Source: Limnovirga sp038203525
Lineage (GTDB): Bacteria > Bacteroidota > Bacteroidia > Chitinophagales > Chitinophagaceae
Assembly: GCA_038203525.1 (NCBI GenBank)
Contig: JBBRDW010000056.1
Location: forward strand, 1 to 28,664
Length of the DNA: 28,664 nucleotides
Direction: 5' to 3'
Shown here: one piece after another, positions 15,235-23,334 of the stretch
Position numbering within the stretch: the first letter of the stretch is position 1
Layout of the letters: every line of letters begins with the position of its first letter
The notes under the pieces: model-generated
Database searches by the model: none
Told to the model about the DNA's origin: nothing
What the model saw: only the letters and a program-made list of their open reading frames with translations
Position numbers and translations under genes: made by a program

Positions 15235-15888
15235 ATGTTAAGTGCAAAAGCAATTCATAAACATTACGCACAGCTTCACGTGCTTAAAGGCGTAGACATC
15301 AAGGTAAATAAAGGTGAAATTGTATCTATCGTTGGCTCTTCGGGCGCAGGCAAAAGTACTCTGCTGCACATTCTTGGCACTCTTGATACACCGGAAAGCG
15401 GTGAGATTTTCCTGAACAATGTTCCCGTGCATGCCCTGAAAAATAAAAAACTGGCTGATTTCCGCAATACACAAATTGGTTTTGTGTTTCAGTTTCATCA
15501 TCTTCTGCCAGAGTTTACGGCTCTTGAAAATGTTTGTATTCCAGGCTGGGTGGCAGGGCGCCGTAAAAAGGAAGTACAGGAAGAAGCAGCTAAACTTTTA
15601 ACACTACTCGGCCTTGGTGAGCGGCTCCAGAACAAACCCAATGCACTCAGCGGCGGCGAGCAACAACGGGTAGCAGTAGCAAGGGCACTTATCAATAAGC
15701 CTTCCATTGTTTTTGCAGACGAGCCCACAGGGAACCTTGATAGTAAAAATGCAAGAGAGCTTCACGATTTATTCGTAACGCTCCGTACAGATTTTAACCA
15801 GACTTTTTTAATTGTTACCCACAACGAAGAACTCGCCACTATGAGCGACCGTGTACTGCACATGAAAGACGGATTGATATTACCTTAA
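15235..15888 (+). CDS. lolD: ABC transporter ATP-binding protein, LolD/MacB type
   Basis: The protein is 217 residues, a single nucleotide-binding domain. Walker A GSSGAGKST is at 34-42, Q-loop FVFQFHHLLPEFTALENV near 83-100, signature LSGGEQQ at 138-144, Walker B SIVFADEPTGNLDS near 157-170 and the H-loop in LIVTHNEEL near 193. The FHHLLPEFTALENV segment and the length match LolD, which powers lipoprotein release from the inner membrane by LolC/LolE. No membrane partner is adjacent, which is common in Bacteroidota, so MacB-like efflux cannot be excluded. It is divergent from the small acidic protein gene. A repeat arm begins about 25 bp after the stop. Confidence 0.88.
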   Translation: MLSAKAIHKHYAQLHVLKGVDIKVNKGEIVSIVGSSGAGKSTLLHILGTLDTPESGEIFLNNVPVHALKNKKLADFRNTQIGFVFQFHHLLPEFTALENVCIPGWVAGRRKKEVQEEAAKLLTLLGLGERLQNKPNALSGGEQQRVAVARALINKPSIVFADEPTGNLDSKNARELHDLFVTLRTDFNQTFLIVTHNEELATMSDRVLHMKDGLILP

Positions 15889-15913
15889 TATCCTGAGTAA
15901 GAATGTGCTAATA

Positions 15914-15994
15914 TTTTTTTGAGCCAGGCTTAAGAATATATATGAAGCATCCGTTGCGTTGCACTCTTGTACTCAAAAACCTATCTCAGCAGTG
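15914..15994 (+). repeat. Dispersed repeat, left-type arm (forward)
   Basis: TTTTTTT then GAGCCAGGCTTAAGAATA, TATGAAGCATCC, and core variant TTGCGTTGCACTCTTGTACT at 15954-15973, with CTCAGCAGTG at the inner end. It has the left-type interior although its outer box reads CCAGGC. Its partner is the degenerate reverse arm at 17343-17399. Confidence 0.85.
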
Positions 15995-16018
15995 AATGCA
16001 CTGTATCCATCATCTTTA

Positions 16019-16174
16019 TTATTGTACTGCAATTGTTGCATTGCTTAACACACCTGCTGCCGTAATCTTAGCGTAATCCACACTTTTGGTTTCAGGCAAA
16101 CGGCCCAATACGTATGAAGTGTTATTAAATGGCTGCTGATAAACCTGCCTGCCCGTGCATCCAAATAAGTATAT
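16019..16174 (-). pseudogene. Possible 3' coding remnant, about 51 codons, no start
   Basis: A minus-strand frame reads IYLFGCTGRQVYQQ, later YVLGRLPETKSVDYAKI, and ends SNATIAVQ before two stops. The composition looks protein-like, but an in-frame stop stands immediately upstream and there is no start codon. It might be the end of a lost secreted-protein gene, or the frame-shifted tail of something once joined to the beta-trefoil gene. No family is recognised. Confidence 0.35.
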
Positions 16175-16229
16175 CTAATTTTTCAGTTGTGCTGTTTGCA
16201 GGAATATTAAATAGTCTCTATAATAATGG

Positions 16230-17195
16230 TTAAAATGCCGTTTCTAAAACCCATTGAGCACTTGATGCATCGTTCCAAATTTGTGTTGATTGTAGTGTGC
16301 CGTTTTCTATATTGAGATAAGTATTGTTGGCAACATTTTTTAACCTTACTGCATTACTGTTTTCAATTGGCTCCAGCAACCACATTGCTGTATTAATCTC
16401 TGCAGGGTTTACGGTTACCGCACCGGAAGGATCGAGACAGAGATAATTATTCTTCCATTTATTTTTTATGCCGTAATAATTTGTGCCGCTTATGGCAACT
16501 AATTGCCATTGTGCACTCCACCAACCGTTATCAATTTCCGAACAAGCAGGCGGGCCGTTTTGAATATGGAGGTAGGTGCTTTTCCAAACGTTTTTGATCT
16601 TTGAAAAAGCCTGTGCATCATTTGCATTTGATTGCCCATTTTGAGCTGATGCCATAGTGCCTGCACCATTCATTAATAATGTTGCCGTTATCTTTGGCAA
16701 CTCATTTAAAGGAACGATCATGATACTGTTTGTACTAATCGTTTGCCCCGGTTTTATCCAGTAACCAATTTGTACAAACCTTTTATTATGAACAGTTTTA
16801 TTACTGGCCGCATCTTTGTCCTCCACATCGGCAAGTACATTACAAGTAGTTGCCTGCAGTGTGGCGGTTTTATTTGTAAGCCTTGCCCCAGTTGCATTCG
16901 AACAATCGAAACGTACAAGATCTGCGGATATATCGTTTAGCAAAGTGAAGCCTTGTTTGTATAAAATAATTTTTGCTTCGGTAGTTGTATTGGTAATGTA
17001 AAAGTGAATATAGTACCTGCTTAAACTGCCTTTGTCTTTTACATCTTTTTCTTCAGCACTTTTTATGGTATAGCCCATTTGAAGGCCGTTTACAGTAACA
17101 GGCATTGCATCTGTAACTGCTAAGGTTTCCTGGGCCATTACACTACTAAAGCCAAGAAAAAAAGTATATAGAAATAGTACAGTATTTTTCTTCAA
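16230..17195 (-). CDS. Secreted protein with C-terminal ricin-like beta-trefoil domain
   Basis: The protein is 321 residues from a TTG start, chosen because the signal peptide (MKKNTVLFLYTFFLGFSSVMAQ) begins there and no ATG is nearby. Residues about 25-185 form an unrecognised domain with two cysteines (in FDCSNA and ATTCNV) and strand-like segments. Residues about 198-321 contain three repeats of one pattern: IKNVWKSTYLHIQNG ending AQWQL, IKNKWKNNYLCLDPSG ending AMWLL, and LKNVANNTYLNIENG ending AQWVL. Three such units with an (A)QW-L signature suggest a ricin-like beta-trefoil, usually a carbohydrate-binding fold. The target is unknown. It is the only intact gene between a forward and a reverse repeat arm. 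Confidence 0.75.
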   Translation of the reverse strand: MKKNTVLFLYTFFLGFSSVMAQETLAVTDAMPVTVNGLQMGYTIKSAEEKDVKDKGSLSRYYIHFYITNTTTEAKIILYKQGFTLLNDISADLVRFDCSNATGARLTNKTATLQATTCNVLADVEDKDAASNKTVHNKRFVQIGYWIKPGQTISTNSIMIVPLNELPKITATLLMNGAGTMASAQNGQSNANDAQAFSKIKNVWKSTYLHIQNGPPACSEIDNGWWSAQWQLVAISGTNYYGIKNKWKNNYLCLDPSGAVTVNPAEINTAMWLLEPIENSNAVRLKNVANNTYLNIENGTLQSTQIWNDASSAQWVLETAF

Positions 17196-17342
17196 TTTGT
17201 TTTTTTTGTTTAATTACGGCATTAAAACCGCTGTTGGCAATGGTCTTATTTATTGCATTTATTTTTACTTAAAGTAACGTTTGCGCACAGCAGGCAGTAC
17301 GCATTTATTTTAATGTTGCATTTTGCCCAATTGTATTACTAC

Positions 17343-17399
17343 AGTACAAGTGAGTGACACAACGATGTTCAATAGCAGCAATGCAGCCAGTACAAAAAA
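17343..17399 (-). repeat. Dispersed repeat, right-type arm (reverse), degenerate core
   Basis: AGTACAAGTGAGTGACACAA (17343-17362) is a diverged core. The outer part (GCAGCAATGCAGCCAGTACAAAAAA, 17375-17399) keeps the right-type CAGCAATG interior and oligo-A edge. It begins just after the stop of the OmpA-family gene at 17405. Confidence 0.75.
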
Positions 17400-17404
17400 T
17401 GTAT

Positions 17405-18619
17405 TTACAATTTTACAAATTCAACCCTTCTGTTATTGGCTTTACCTTCGAATGTATTGTTATCTGCCATAGGTTTTGTTTCGCCATAGCCTTTGGCAGT
17501 AAGCCTTGCAGCGTCTACGCCCATTGTAATCAACTGCGCCTTTACAGCATCGGCGCGGAGCTGCGAAAGTTTAAGATTTGAGGCATCATCGCCATCAGTA
17601 TCTGTATGGCCACCCACTTCAAATTTTATTTCAGGATTGTCTTTCAATATTTGTACAATGCCATTGAGCGTACCCATACTTTCGGGTTTAATGATGGCTT
17701 TATTTACATCGAAGTTTATGCCGTGTGTAATAATTTTTGTATCGGTAAATTTCTTGCCAAGCATATTCATGCCACCACCTTCTGCAACGCGGATATTTTT
17801 AATGATGATGGGTGCATCAACCGAGCCAATGCCTGCAAACTCAATAACAGCAGGCTCTTCCGTGCAATTGGGAAACACTAAAACCCTGCTGGCATCGCAA
17901 TAAACTTTTATTTGCCCGTTTTTATATGCAACTGCATAATGGTGCCATTTGTTGAAATAATTTGCGTACTGCAGATCAGCGGGAAAAGAGCCGCTTAAAC
18001 TTTTCTCTCCACAATTACATTCAACACCCCCTGAATTTGTAGCAATCGCAATAAGATCCTGGCGCGTAGAATCATTAAGGTGCAGCCTTACACCATACGC
18101 TTCTTCTGTTAAGTAAGTATCAAACTCAACCGTAAATTCCTTGCCCAAATATTTTTTCTTTTTCATCAGAGGGGTTACCCTTACATAGTTGCCATCAGTA
18201 AGATAAAAAGCTTCTTCATTGTCTCTTTTGTTCAGTATACCCTGGCCATTTATTAAATCCCAGTGCGAAGGAAATTCGCCATCCTGGTCTTCTGAAAAAT
18301 TATCTTCAAAAATAATTTTAGAGCCAGGTACAAAATCGTAATTGGCATAAACTTTCAAAGGTGGATCTGTTTGTTGATCTGCATTTGCAGCAGGTGGTGC
18401 TTCATTGGATATGTTGTTAACAACGGCCGTATTTGTGGTATCTGTAGTGCCTGTATCGTCAGTACTTTTTTTAGTACCTGCGTTTTCTATTGTTTTATCA
18501 ACAGTAGTATTTGCTTTATCGGTTGCTTTCTTTTTTGCATTTTTTAGTATGCCGCCAATTTGGGCATTTGCAAAACTTATGCTGCAGGCAGCAATCATTA
18601 ACAATATATACTTTTTCAT
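17405..18619 (-). CDS. OmpA-family outer-membrane protein with LamG-like middle domain
   Basis: The protein is 404 residues. A signal peptide ends near NAQ (residue 20). A Thr/Asp/Lys-rich low-complexity linker follows (about 27-90). Next is a beta-rich domain (about 100-295) with FEDNFSEDQDGEFPSHW and later NKWHHYAVAYKNGQIKVY, the latter typical of concanavalin/LamG-like sandwiches. The C-terminal OmpA domain (about 300-404) has GHTDTDGDDASNLKLSQLRA and the GYGETKP and NRRVEF ends; it binds peptidoglycan. The protein likely links the envelope surface to the cell wall. A second small gene ends 1 base before its start, so the two are translationally coupled. Confidence 0.88.
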   Translation of the reverse strand: MKKYILLMIAACSISFANAQIGGILKNAKKKATDKANTTVDKTIENAGTKKSTDDTGTTDTTNTAVVNNISNEAPPAANADQQTDPPLKVYANYDFVPGSKIIFEDNFSEDQDGEFPSHWDLINGQGILNKRDNEEAFYLTDGNYVRVTPLMKKKKYLGKEFTVEFDTYLTEEAYGVRLHLNDSTRQDLIAIATNSGGVECNCGEKSLSGSFPADLQYANYFNKWHHYAVAYKNGQIKVYCDASRVLVFPNCTEEPAVIEFAGIGSVDAPIIIKNIRVAEGGGMNMLGKKFTDTKIITHGINFDVNKAIIKPESMGTLNGIVQILKDNPEIKFEVGGHTDTDGDDASNLKLSQLRADAVKAQLITMGVDAARLTAKGYGETKPMADNNTFEGKANNRRVEFVKL

Positions 18620-18620
18620 A

Positions 18621-18902
18621 TCAGCTTATTTTAAAATGAAGGTTTTCAATATCAATTGCAGCATCGTTATTTACCATTAAACGAATCATATAACCGGCGG
18701 GTTGCAGGTTACCATAGCCGAATAAAATGCGGTGTTCGCCTTGTGCAAGTATTTCATTAATCAACATCCTTACTTCCACATTTTCATCGCTCATAATTTT
18801 AAGCACCACAAAACTTTTATGCGGAAGTTTAAAATGTATATGCGCTTCTCTTTCCCTACCGGGAAACACTTCTAACACATATCCACCGCTTGTTTGCTCC
18901 AT
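18621..18902 (-). CDS. Small protein resembling a FlgD/sorting-domain Ig-like fold
   Basis: The protein is 93 residues with no signal peptide or transmembrane helix. A stretch reading VVLKIMSDENVEVRMLINE, then LAQGEHRILFGYGNLQPAGYMIRL, follows the pattern of the FlgD Ig-like and sorting-domain folds (a strand, a valine-rich turn, then LpaGxhxixWdgxxLpaGxYxyrl). It lacks the usual full domain start. It ends with TGA one base before the ATG of the OmpA-family gene, which indicates coupled translation. It could be a chaperone-like or assembly partner for that protein, but this is inference. No homologue name is claimed. Confidence 0.65.
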   Translation of the reverse strand: MEQTSGGYVLEVFPGREREAHIHFKLPHKSFVVLKIMSDENVEVRMLINEILAQGEHRILFGYGNLQPAGYMIRLMVNNDAAIDIENLHFKIS

Positions 18903-19017
18903 TGGTTATTTTATACATCCGCTAAAATAGATTTGTTGAACACAGCTTTTAAAGCCTGTTTGTGTTTGCAGTTTTATGTTTTGTAACTGGTAGCTTTTAG
19001 CAGATAAGTGGGAAGAA

Positions 19018-19108
19018 TTTTTTAAGGCCAGGCAATTTTATTGCTATGAAGCTTTATTTGCGTCGCACTCAAAGCTTCATTTATATTCTTCTGCCCGGCT
19101 CAAAAAAA
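19018..19108. repeat. Collapsed palindromic copy of the dispersed repeat
   Basis: The left arm (TTTTTT, GGCCAGGC, then TTGCTATGAAGCTTT) resembles a right-type arm. The right arm, read on the minus strand (TTTTTTT, GAGCCGGGC, then AATATAAATGAAGCTTT), resembles a left-type arm. They meet around TTGCGTCGCACTC (19058-19070). ATGAAGCTTT (19046-19055) and AAAGCTTCAT (19071-19080) are perfectly complementary. The unit appears inverted relative to the others and lacks an interior. Confidence 0.85.
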
Positions 19109-19122
19109 TATTGCAAATAATT

Positions 19123-19869
19123 TTATAAATGCAGCTTTTTCAGAAACTCTTCTTTTTTTCTTTTTGAAACGGGAAGTTCGGCGGCGTTGCTCATGAGTAC
19201 GGTGCCGCCATCGCCTTTTATATAGCGTTTTATTTCGTTGAGGTTAACGATATAGGAATGATGTGTACGGTAAAAAGAATGTGCTTCCAGCAGTTCTTCA
19301 AAATCTTTGAGCGTTTTGGAAGTTACGAGTTTGTCGTTGTTTTTTAAATGCAAAGTGGTGTAGCTGCCAGTGGCTTCGCAAAAAAGTATATCGGTAATAT
19401 TGATGAAAATAACGCCTTCGGTAGTGGCAACAGAAAGCTTACTGTAAGGCTGTCTAAAGTTGCGCAGGTTGGTGAATAAAAGATCGATCTGTTGCTGCCT
19501 TGAGGCCGACTGATGTTTTGCCTTAAACCGCTGAACAGCCTGCGTAAGCTCCGTTTCATCGATTGGCTTTAGCAAATAATCGAGTGCGCTAAAACGGATG
19601 GCTCGAATGGCATACTGGTTATAAGCTGTAGTAAAAATAATATCGTAGGCAATATCTTTTGTTGCTTCCAACACTTCGAAACCATTTTTACGGGGCATTT
19701 CAATATCGAGAAAAACAAGGTCGGGTTCATGCTGGCGTATGAGTTTAATTCCATCTTCAGGTTGTGTGGCAAAAGCTGCAACCTGTATATCGGGGAATTG
19801 TTTCTTCAGCATTTTCTCGAGCAGGGAAATGCATTTTTTTTCATCGTCAATAATAATGGCCTGTATCAT
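19123..19869 (-). CDS. LytTR-family response regulator
   Basis: The protein is 248 residues. A receiver domain (about 1-118) has the acidic pair Asp8/Asp9, the phosphoacceptor Asp55 in LVFLDIEMPRKNG, TTAYN and the lysine in LLKPID. The LytTR DNA-binding domain (about 145-248) contains LFCEATGSYTTLHL, and FYRTHHSYIVNLNEIKRY near the middle, and ends with PVSKRKKEEFLKKL. Its start codon overlaps the stop codon of the upstream sensor kinase gene (ATGA), a strong sign of a two-component pair. It probably controls nearby envelope genes, which cannot be shown from the sequence. Confidence 0.94.
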   Translation of the reverse strand: MIQAIIIDDEKKCISLLEKMLKKQFPDIQVAAFATQPEDGIKLIRQHEPDLVFLDIEMPRKNGFEVLEATKDIAYDIIFTTAYNQYAIRAIRFSALDYLLKPIDETELTQAVQRFKAKHQSASRQQQIDLLFTNLRNFRQPYSKLSVATTEGVIFINITDILFCEATGSYTTLHLKNNDKLVTSKTLKDFEELLEAHSFYRTHHSYIVNLNEIKRYIKGDGGTVLMSNAAELPVSKRKKEEFLKKLHL

Positions 19870-22800
19870 ACGGTTGTTTCTAAAGGTATAAAGATGGTGA
19901 TAGTTGTTCCTGCGGGTTTGCCCTGTTTATCTGTTTTATCTTCGATGGTTAAAAGCTGTATATTTTTTTGTTCCATCAACTGTAACCTGTCGCCGGTAAT
20001 TTTCATACCCATGGATTGATGAGTTAATGTTCTTGACACATTAATCTCTGCTGAACGCAGCCTGCCGATACCGTTATCGCTGATAACCGCTTTTATAAAC
20101 AATTCGTTTGTTTCTTCAAAATGTATGTCAACATTTTTATCGCCATGCTTATGGCTAAGCCCATGTTTAATGGCGTTTTCAACAAATGGCTGTACCAGCA
20201 TGGGAGGAATTTTTACAAAATCTTTATCAGTTTGATCACTTACGGAAACTGTAAAATAAAAATTTTCGAAACGGAAAGATTCGAGTTCAAGATAGAGCAT
20301 AAGATAATCCAATTCCTGGCGTAGCGTTATATATTTTACGTCAGAAAATTCAAGCACCAGCCTGATGAGTTTTGAAAACTTGCCAAGATATTTTGCAGCC
20401 GCGTCTGTTTGGCCGCTCACAATGCTTTCTTGTATCGAGCTTAAAGAATTGAAAACAAAATGTGGGTTCATCTGTGCTTTAAGGGCTTTCATTTTTAAAC
20501 CTGCAACTTCGTTTGCAATGGCAGTTTTCTGTTCCTCTTCCTTACGTATTTTTTTAACGCGCCGTGTGAAGACGATATAAATAATTACTGTAGCTAAACA
20601 TATGCAGACAAGATAAAACCACCATGTTTTCCAGAAGGGCGGCTCTACGGTTATGTTCAATTGCAATTCTTTTTCAAGCCATTCGCCTGATGCATTGGTG
20701 GCTTTTACTTTTAACGTATAAGTACCTCCATCAAGGTTGGTATAAGTAACACTGTTGCGGTGACCTATGTTAATCCATGTTTTATCAAAACCCTGTAACA
20801 TGCACTGGTAGCGTATTGCAGCAGCATTCTGGTAATCAAGTGCACTGAACGAAACAGTAAATAAATTTTGTTTATATGAAAGCTTTAAAGATTTTATTTC
20901 TTCAATCGATTGTTCAAAAGACTGCTCCACACCAAGAATACTTAATGAAACAAAGTGAAAGGGAATAACAGATTTATTCTTTAACAGGGCAGCCGGATCG
21001 AATGAAATAAAAGGTGAGTTACCCTGACCCAGAGAAAAAATAATATTGCCTTTATCATCTCTAAATATTGACTGGCCAAGCTGGTTAGTTGCAAGCCCAT
21101 CATTCGCAGTATAGCTGCTGATCATGAAAGTATTTGTGTTAATACTAAAAAGGCCGCCAGAAGTAGTAACCCATAAATTATATTGCTTGTCTTCTGTTAT
21201 AGCAAGACAATTATCATTGGGCAAACCTTCCTTTACGGTGTAATTGTGAAACTTGTGGTGAATCTCGTCCAACCAGGCGAGGCCGCCATCTGTCGCTAAC
21301 CAGAGTTTACCTGCATGATCTTCAAACATTCTGTTTATAGCGCCGGGAAGCGAAGTGCTGTCTCCACGTTTTGATGTGTAAACTGTAAAATCATTCGTGC
21401 CTTCATTGTACAAATGCAAAGCAGTTCCGGTAATCCAAATCCTCTCTTTGCTGTCTTCAAATAGAAAATCACTTCGGTTATCTTTTAAACTGTGTGGGCC
21501 TTCGCCTGAGTTAAAAATATGTACGCTGCTATCGTGCATATCAATCATGTTAAGGTTCTGGTTATACGTACCTATCCAAAATCTTCCTTTTTTATCCTGG
21601 ATAACATAATCAAGATTATTGGCAGTCAAGTGAATTTTACCAGCCCCACCTTTATGGTAACTTTGAATAAGCTTGTCGTTTTTATCATCGTAGCACCAAA
21701 GACCATCCCAGGTGGCAATCCACAAGAAACCATCTTTTGCACGAATTGCATTTGATACTATAGTTGGCTTATCATTTTTATCTTTTACAATTATTTGTTT
21801 TTTTATATTGAAATCGGAATCTGTTTGCAAAAGCCCCGTTCCGTGCCAGTAACCAAGCCAATAACTGGCATTGCCCGTTTTATCTTTTTCGCTAAATACA
21901 TTGTAAAGTGTACTAACTGTAAATGGATTATTGTCATTCGTAACAACTAATGTTTTAAACTGAAGATATGTTGGATTCAATTTATCTATACCGGCATTAC
22001 TGCCAACCCATACAGACTTATCTTTTAATGAATCAAAATAGATGCAATTAATATAGTTATCGCTTAAACCAGTTGGTACTGCATCATTATGCGTGTACTG
22101 TCGAAAATCTGCATCTGTAAGGTTGAAAATATCTTTATCCAATTCTGCCACATACAGCCCCTGGCTTGTACCAACCCAAAGTTGCCTATCCCCTGCAATA
22201 TTTACAATTTCAGCATCATTGGTAGTAATATTGTTTAGCAGGTGATTTTTTTTATGTGAGGCAGCATCAATTATATACAACCCATGCTGCCAGGTATTCA
22301 CCATTACCGCTCCATCTTCAAGTGCAACAATACGGCTGCAGATGCTGCTGTCAACAAGGTCATCATAACCGGTGAATTGCTTTGTTGTAATATCAAAACT
22401 TTTAATGCCGTGTAAATGGCTCAGCCATATTTTGTTGCCGTAAATTGCTATTCTGTAGATAAGATTATTTTCAGTCGTTTTAAATGGATAAAAGTGCTCA
22501 AATATTTTTGTGTTTTTGTTCAATAAAGAAAGCGCCGACCGGTTACTAATCCAAAGATTTTTGTTTTGATCGAACACGATAGAGAGGTCGCAGGATGTAA
22601 CCAGCGAACCCGGGTTTCCGTCTGCAAAATAGTTGTCACATTTACTGTTATAAGGGTTCAGCATGCTTAGTCCGGAGCAATGTGCTCCAATCCAGAGTTT
22701 ATTATTTTTGTCTTCCACAACAGCGCCAATGTTATTACCAGCGATAGAAAGCGTGTCAATAATACTATGCCTGAATATATTCAGTGCGGCACCATCGTAC

Positions 22801-22991
22801 TTGTTTAAACCATCAGCAGTGCCAAACCACATAAAGCCACGACTATCGCGAAAAATACTATTTACGCTGTTATTCGAAAGACCGTCTTTTTCTGAGAGAT
22901 GTTCAAAATGTAATGGCAGTAAAGCTTTGGCTGGCTGCGATTTGCCAGTTGTTGAAAAAAGAAATAATATGGCTGCAATTACAAACCGCAT
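19866..22991 (-). CDS. Large two-component sensor: Reg_prop propeller, Y_Y_Y domain, LytS-type histidine kinase
   Basis: The protein is 1041 residues. A short N-terminal signal/anchor is followed by a periplasmic region of many propeller repeats (about 30-690; first FxHLSEKDGLSNNSVNSIFRD followed by FMWFGTADGLNKYDG, repeated throughout). Then comes a Y_Y_Y-like domain (about 695-775, GGTYTLKVKATNASGEW), a transmembrane helix (about 785-805) and a histidine-kinase module. That module has QMNPHFVFNSLSS (the H-box), PPMLVQPFVENAIKHGL (N-box) and DNGIGR. It resembles hybrid two-component (HTCS-like) sensors but has no fused receiver: the LytTR regulator is a separate overlapping gene. The signal sensed is unknown; polysaccharide breakdown products are the usual ligand for the group. 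Confidence 0.92.
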   Translation of the reverse strand: MRFVIAAILFLFSTTGKSQPAKALLPLHFEHLSEKDGLSNNSVNSIFRDSRGFMWFGTADGLNKYDGAALNIFRHSIIDTLSIAGNNIGAVVEDKNNKLWIGAHCSGLSMLNPYNSKCDNYFADGNPGSLVTSCDLSIVFDQNKNLWISNRSALSLLNKNTKIFEHFYPFKTTENNLIYRIAIYGNKIWLSHLHGIKSFDITTKQFTGYDDLVDSSICSRIVALEDGAVMVNTWQHGLYIIDAASHKKNHLLNNITTNDAEIVNIAGDRQLWVGTSQGLYVAELDKDIFNLTDADFRQYTHNDAVPTGLSDNYINCIYFDSLKDKSVWVGSNAGIDKLNPTYLQFKTLVVTNDNNPFTVSTLYNVFSEKDKTGNASYWLGYWHGTGLLQTDSDFNIKKQIIVKDKNDKPTIVSNAIRAKDGFLWIATWDGLWCYDDKNDKLIQSYHKGGAGKIHLTANNLDYVIQDKKGRFWIGTYNQNLNMIDMHDSSVHIFNSGEGPHSLKDNRSDFLFEDSKERIWITGTALHLYNEGTNDFTVYTSKRGDSTSLPGAINRMFEDHAGKLWLATDGGLAWLDEIHHKFHNYTVKEGLPNDNCLAITEDKQYNLWVTTSGGLFSINTNTFMISSYTANDGLATNQLGQSIFRDDKGNIIFSLGQGNSPFISFDPAALLKNKSVIPFHFVSLSILGVEQSFEQSIEEIKSLKLSYKQNLFTVSFSALDYQNAAAIRYQCMLQGFDKTWINIGHRNSVTYTNLDGGTYTLKVKATNASGEWLEKELQLNITVEPPFWKTWWFYLVCICLATVIIYIVFTRRVKKIRKEEEQKTAIANEVAGLKMKALKAQMNPHFVFNSLSSIQESIVSGQTDAAAKYLGKFSKLIRLVLEFSDVKYITLRQELDYLMLYLELESFRFENFYFTVSVSDQTDKDFVKIPPMLVQPFVENAIKHGLSHKHGDKNVDIHFEETNELFIKAVISDNGIGRLRSAEINVSRTLTHQSMGMKITGDRLQLMEQKNIQLLTIEDKTDKQGKPAGTTITIFIPLETTV

Positions 22992-23334
22992 AAATAAGAG
23001 CCCAATTTAGGAATTAAAATTTTGGTGAATCCCATAGATATTGAGTCATAATAATTTTTTTGAACCGGGCTGAATAACATCTATGATGCTTTACTTGCGT
23101 CGCACTCTTGTACTCAAGGAAGAGATACAGCAGTGAAAAAGGCAATACGCCAATTATAAAATATGTTCTAATTTCATAATTCAAGTTTCGCAATTAACGA
23201 TTCATGTTCCCAACGAATAAGCGTTCGACCACCGCTTAGGGCGGGGCAAGCTGCAACCAATGCCAAATTAAAATTCCACTGCCGGGTACATAACATTCTC
23301 TGCTTTAACTCCGTTATATTTGTCGGCAATATTT
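22992..23334. other. Divergent intergenic region between sensor kinase and ftsK
   Basis: It contains the repeat arm at 23055-23135 and otherwise no gene. A possible -7 element TATATTTG at 23315-23322 lies 12 bases before the ftsK ATG, but no well-spaced -33 TTTG is seen. Confidence 0.5.
23055..23135 (+). repeat. Dispersed repeat, left-type arm (forward), upstream of ftsK
   Basis: TTTTTTT then GAACCGGGCTGAATAA, TATGATGCTTTAC, the exact core at 23095-23114, and CAGCAGTG at the inner end. Its partner is the reverse arm at 26151-26233, so the pair encloses ftsK. Confidence 0.88.
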
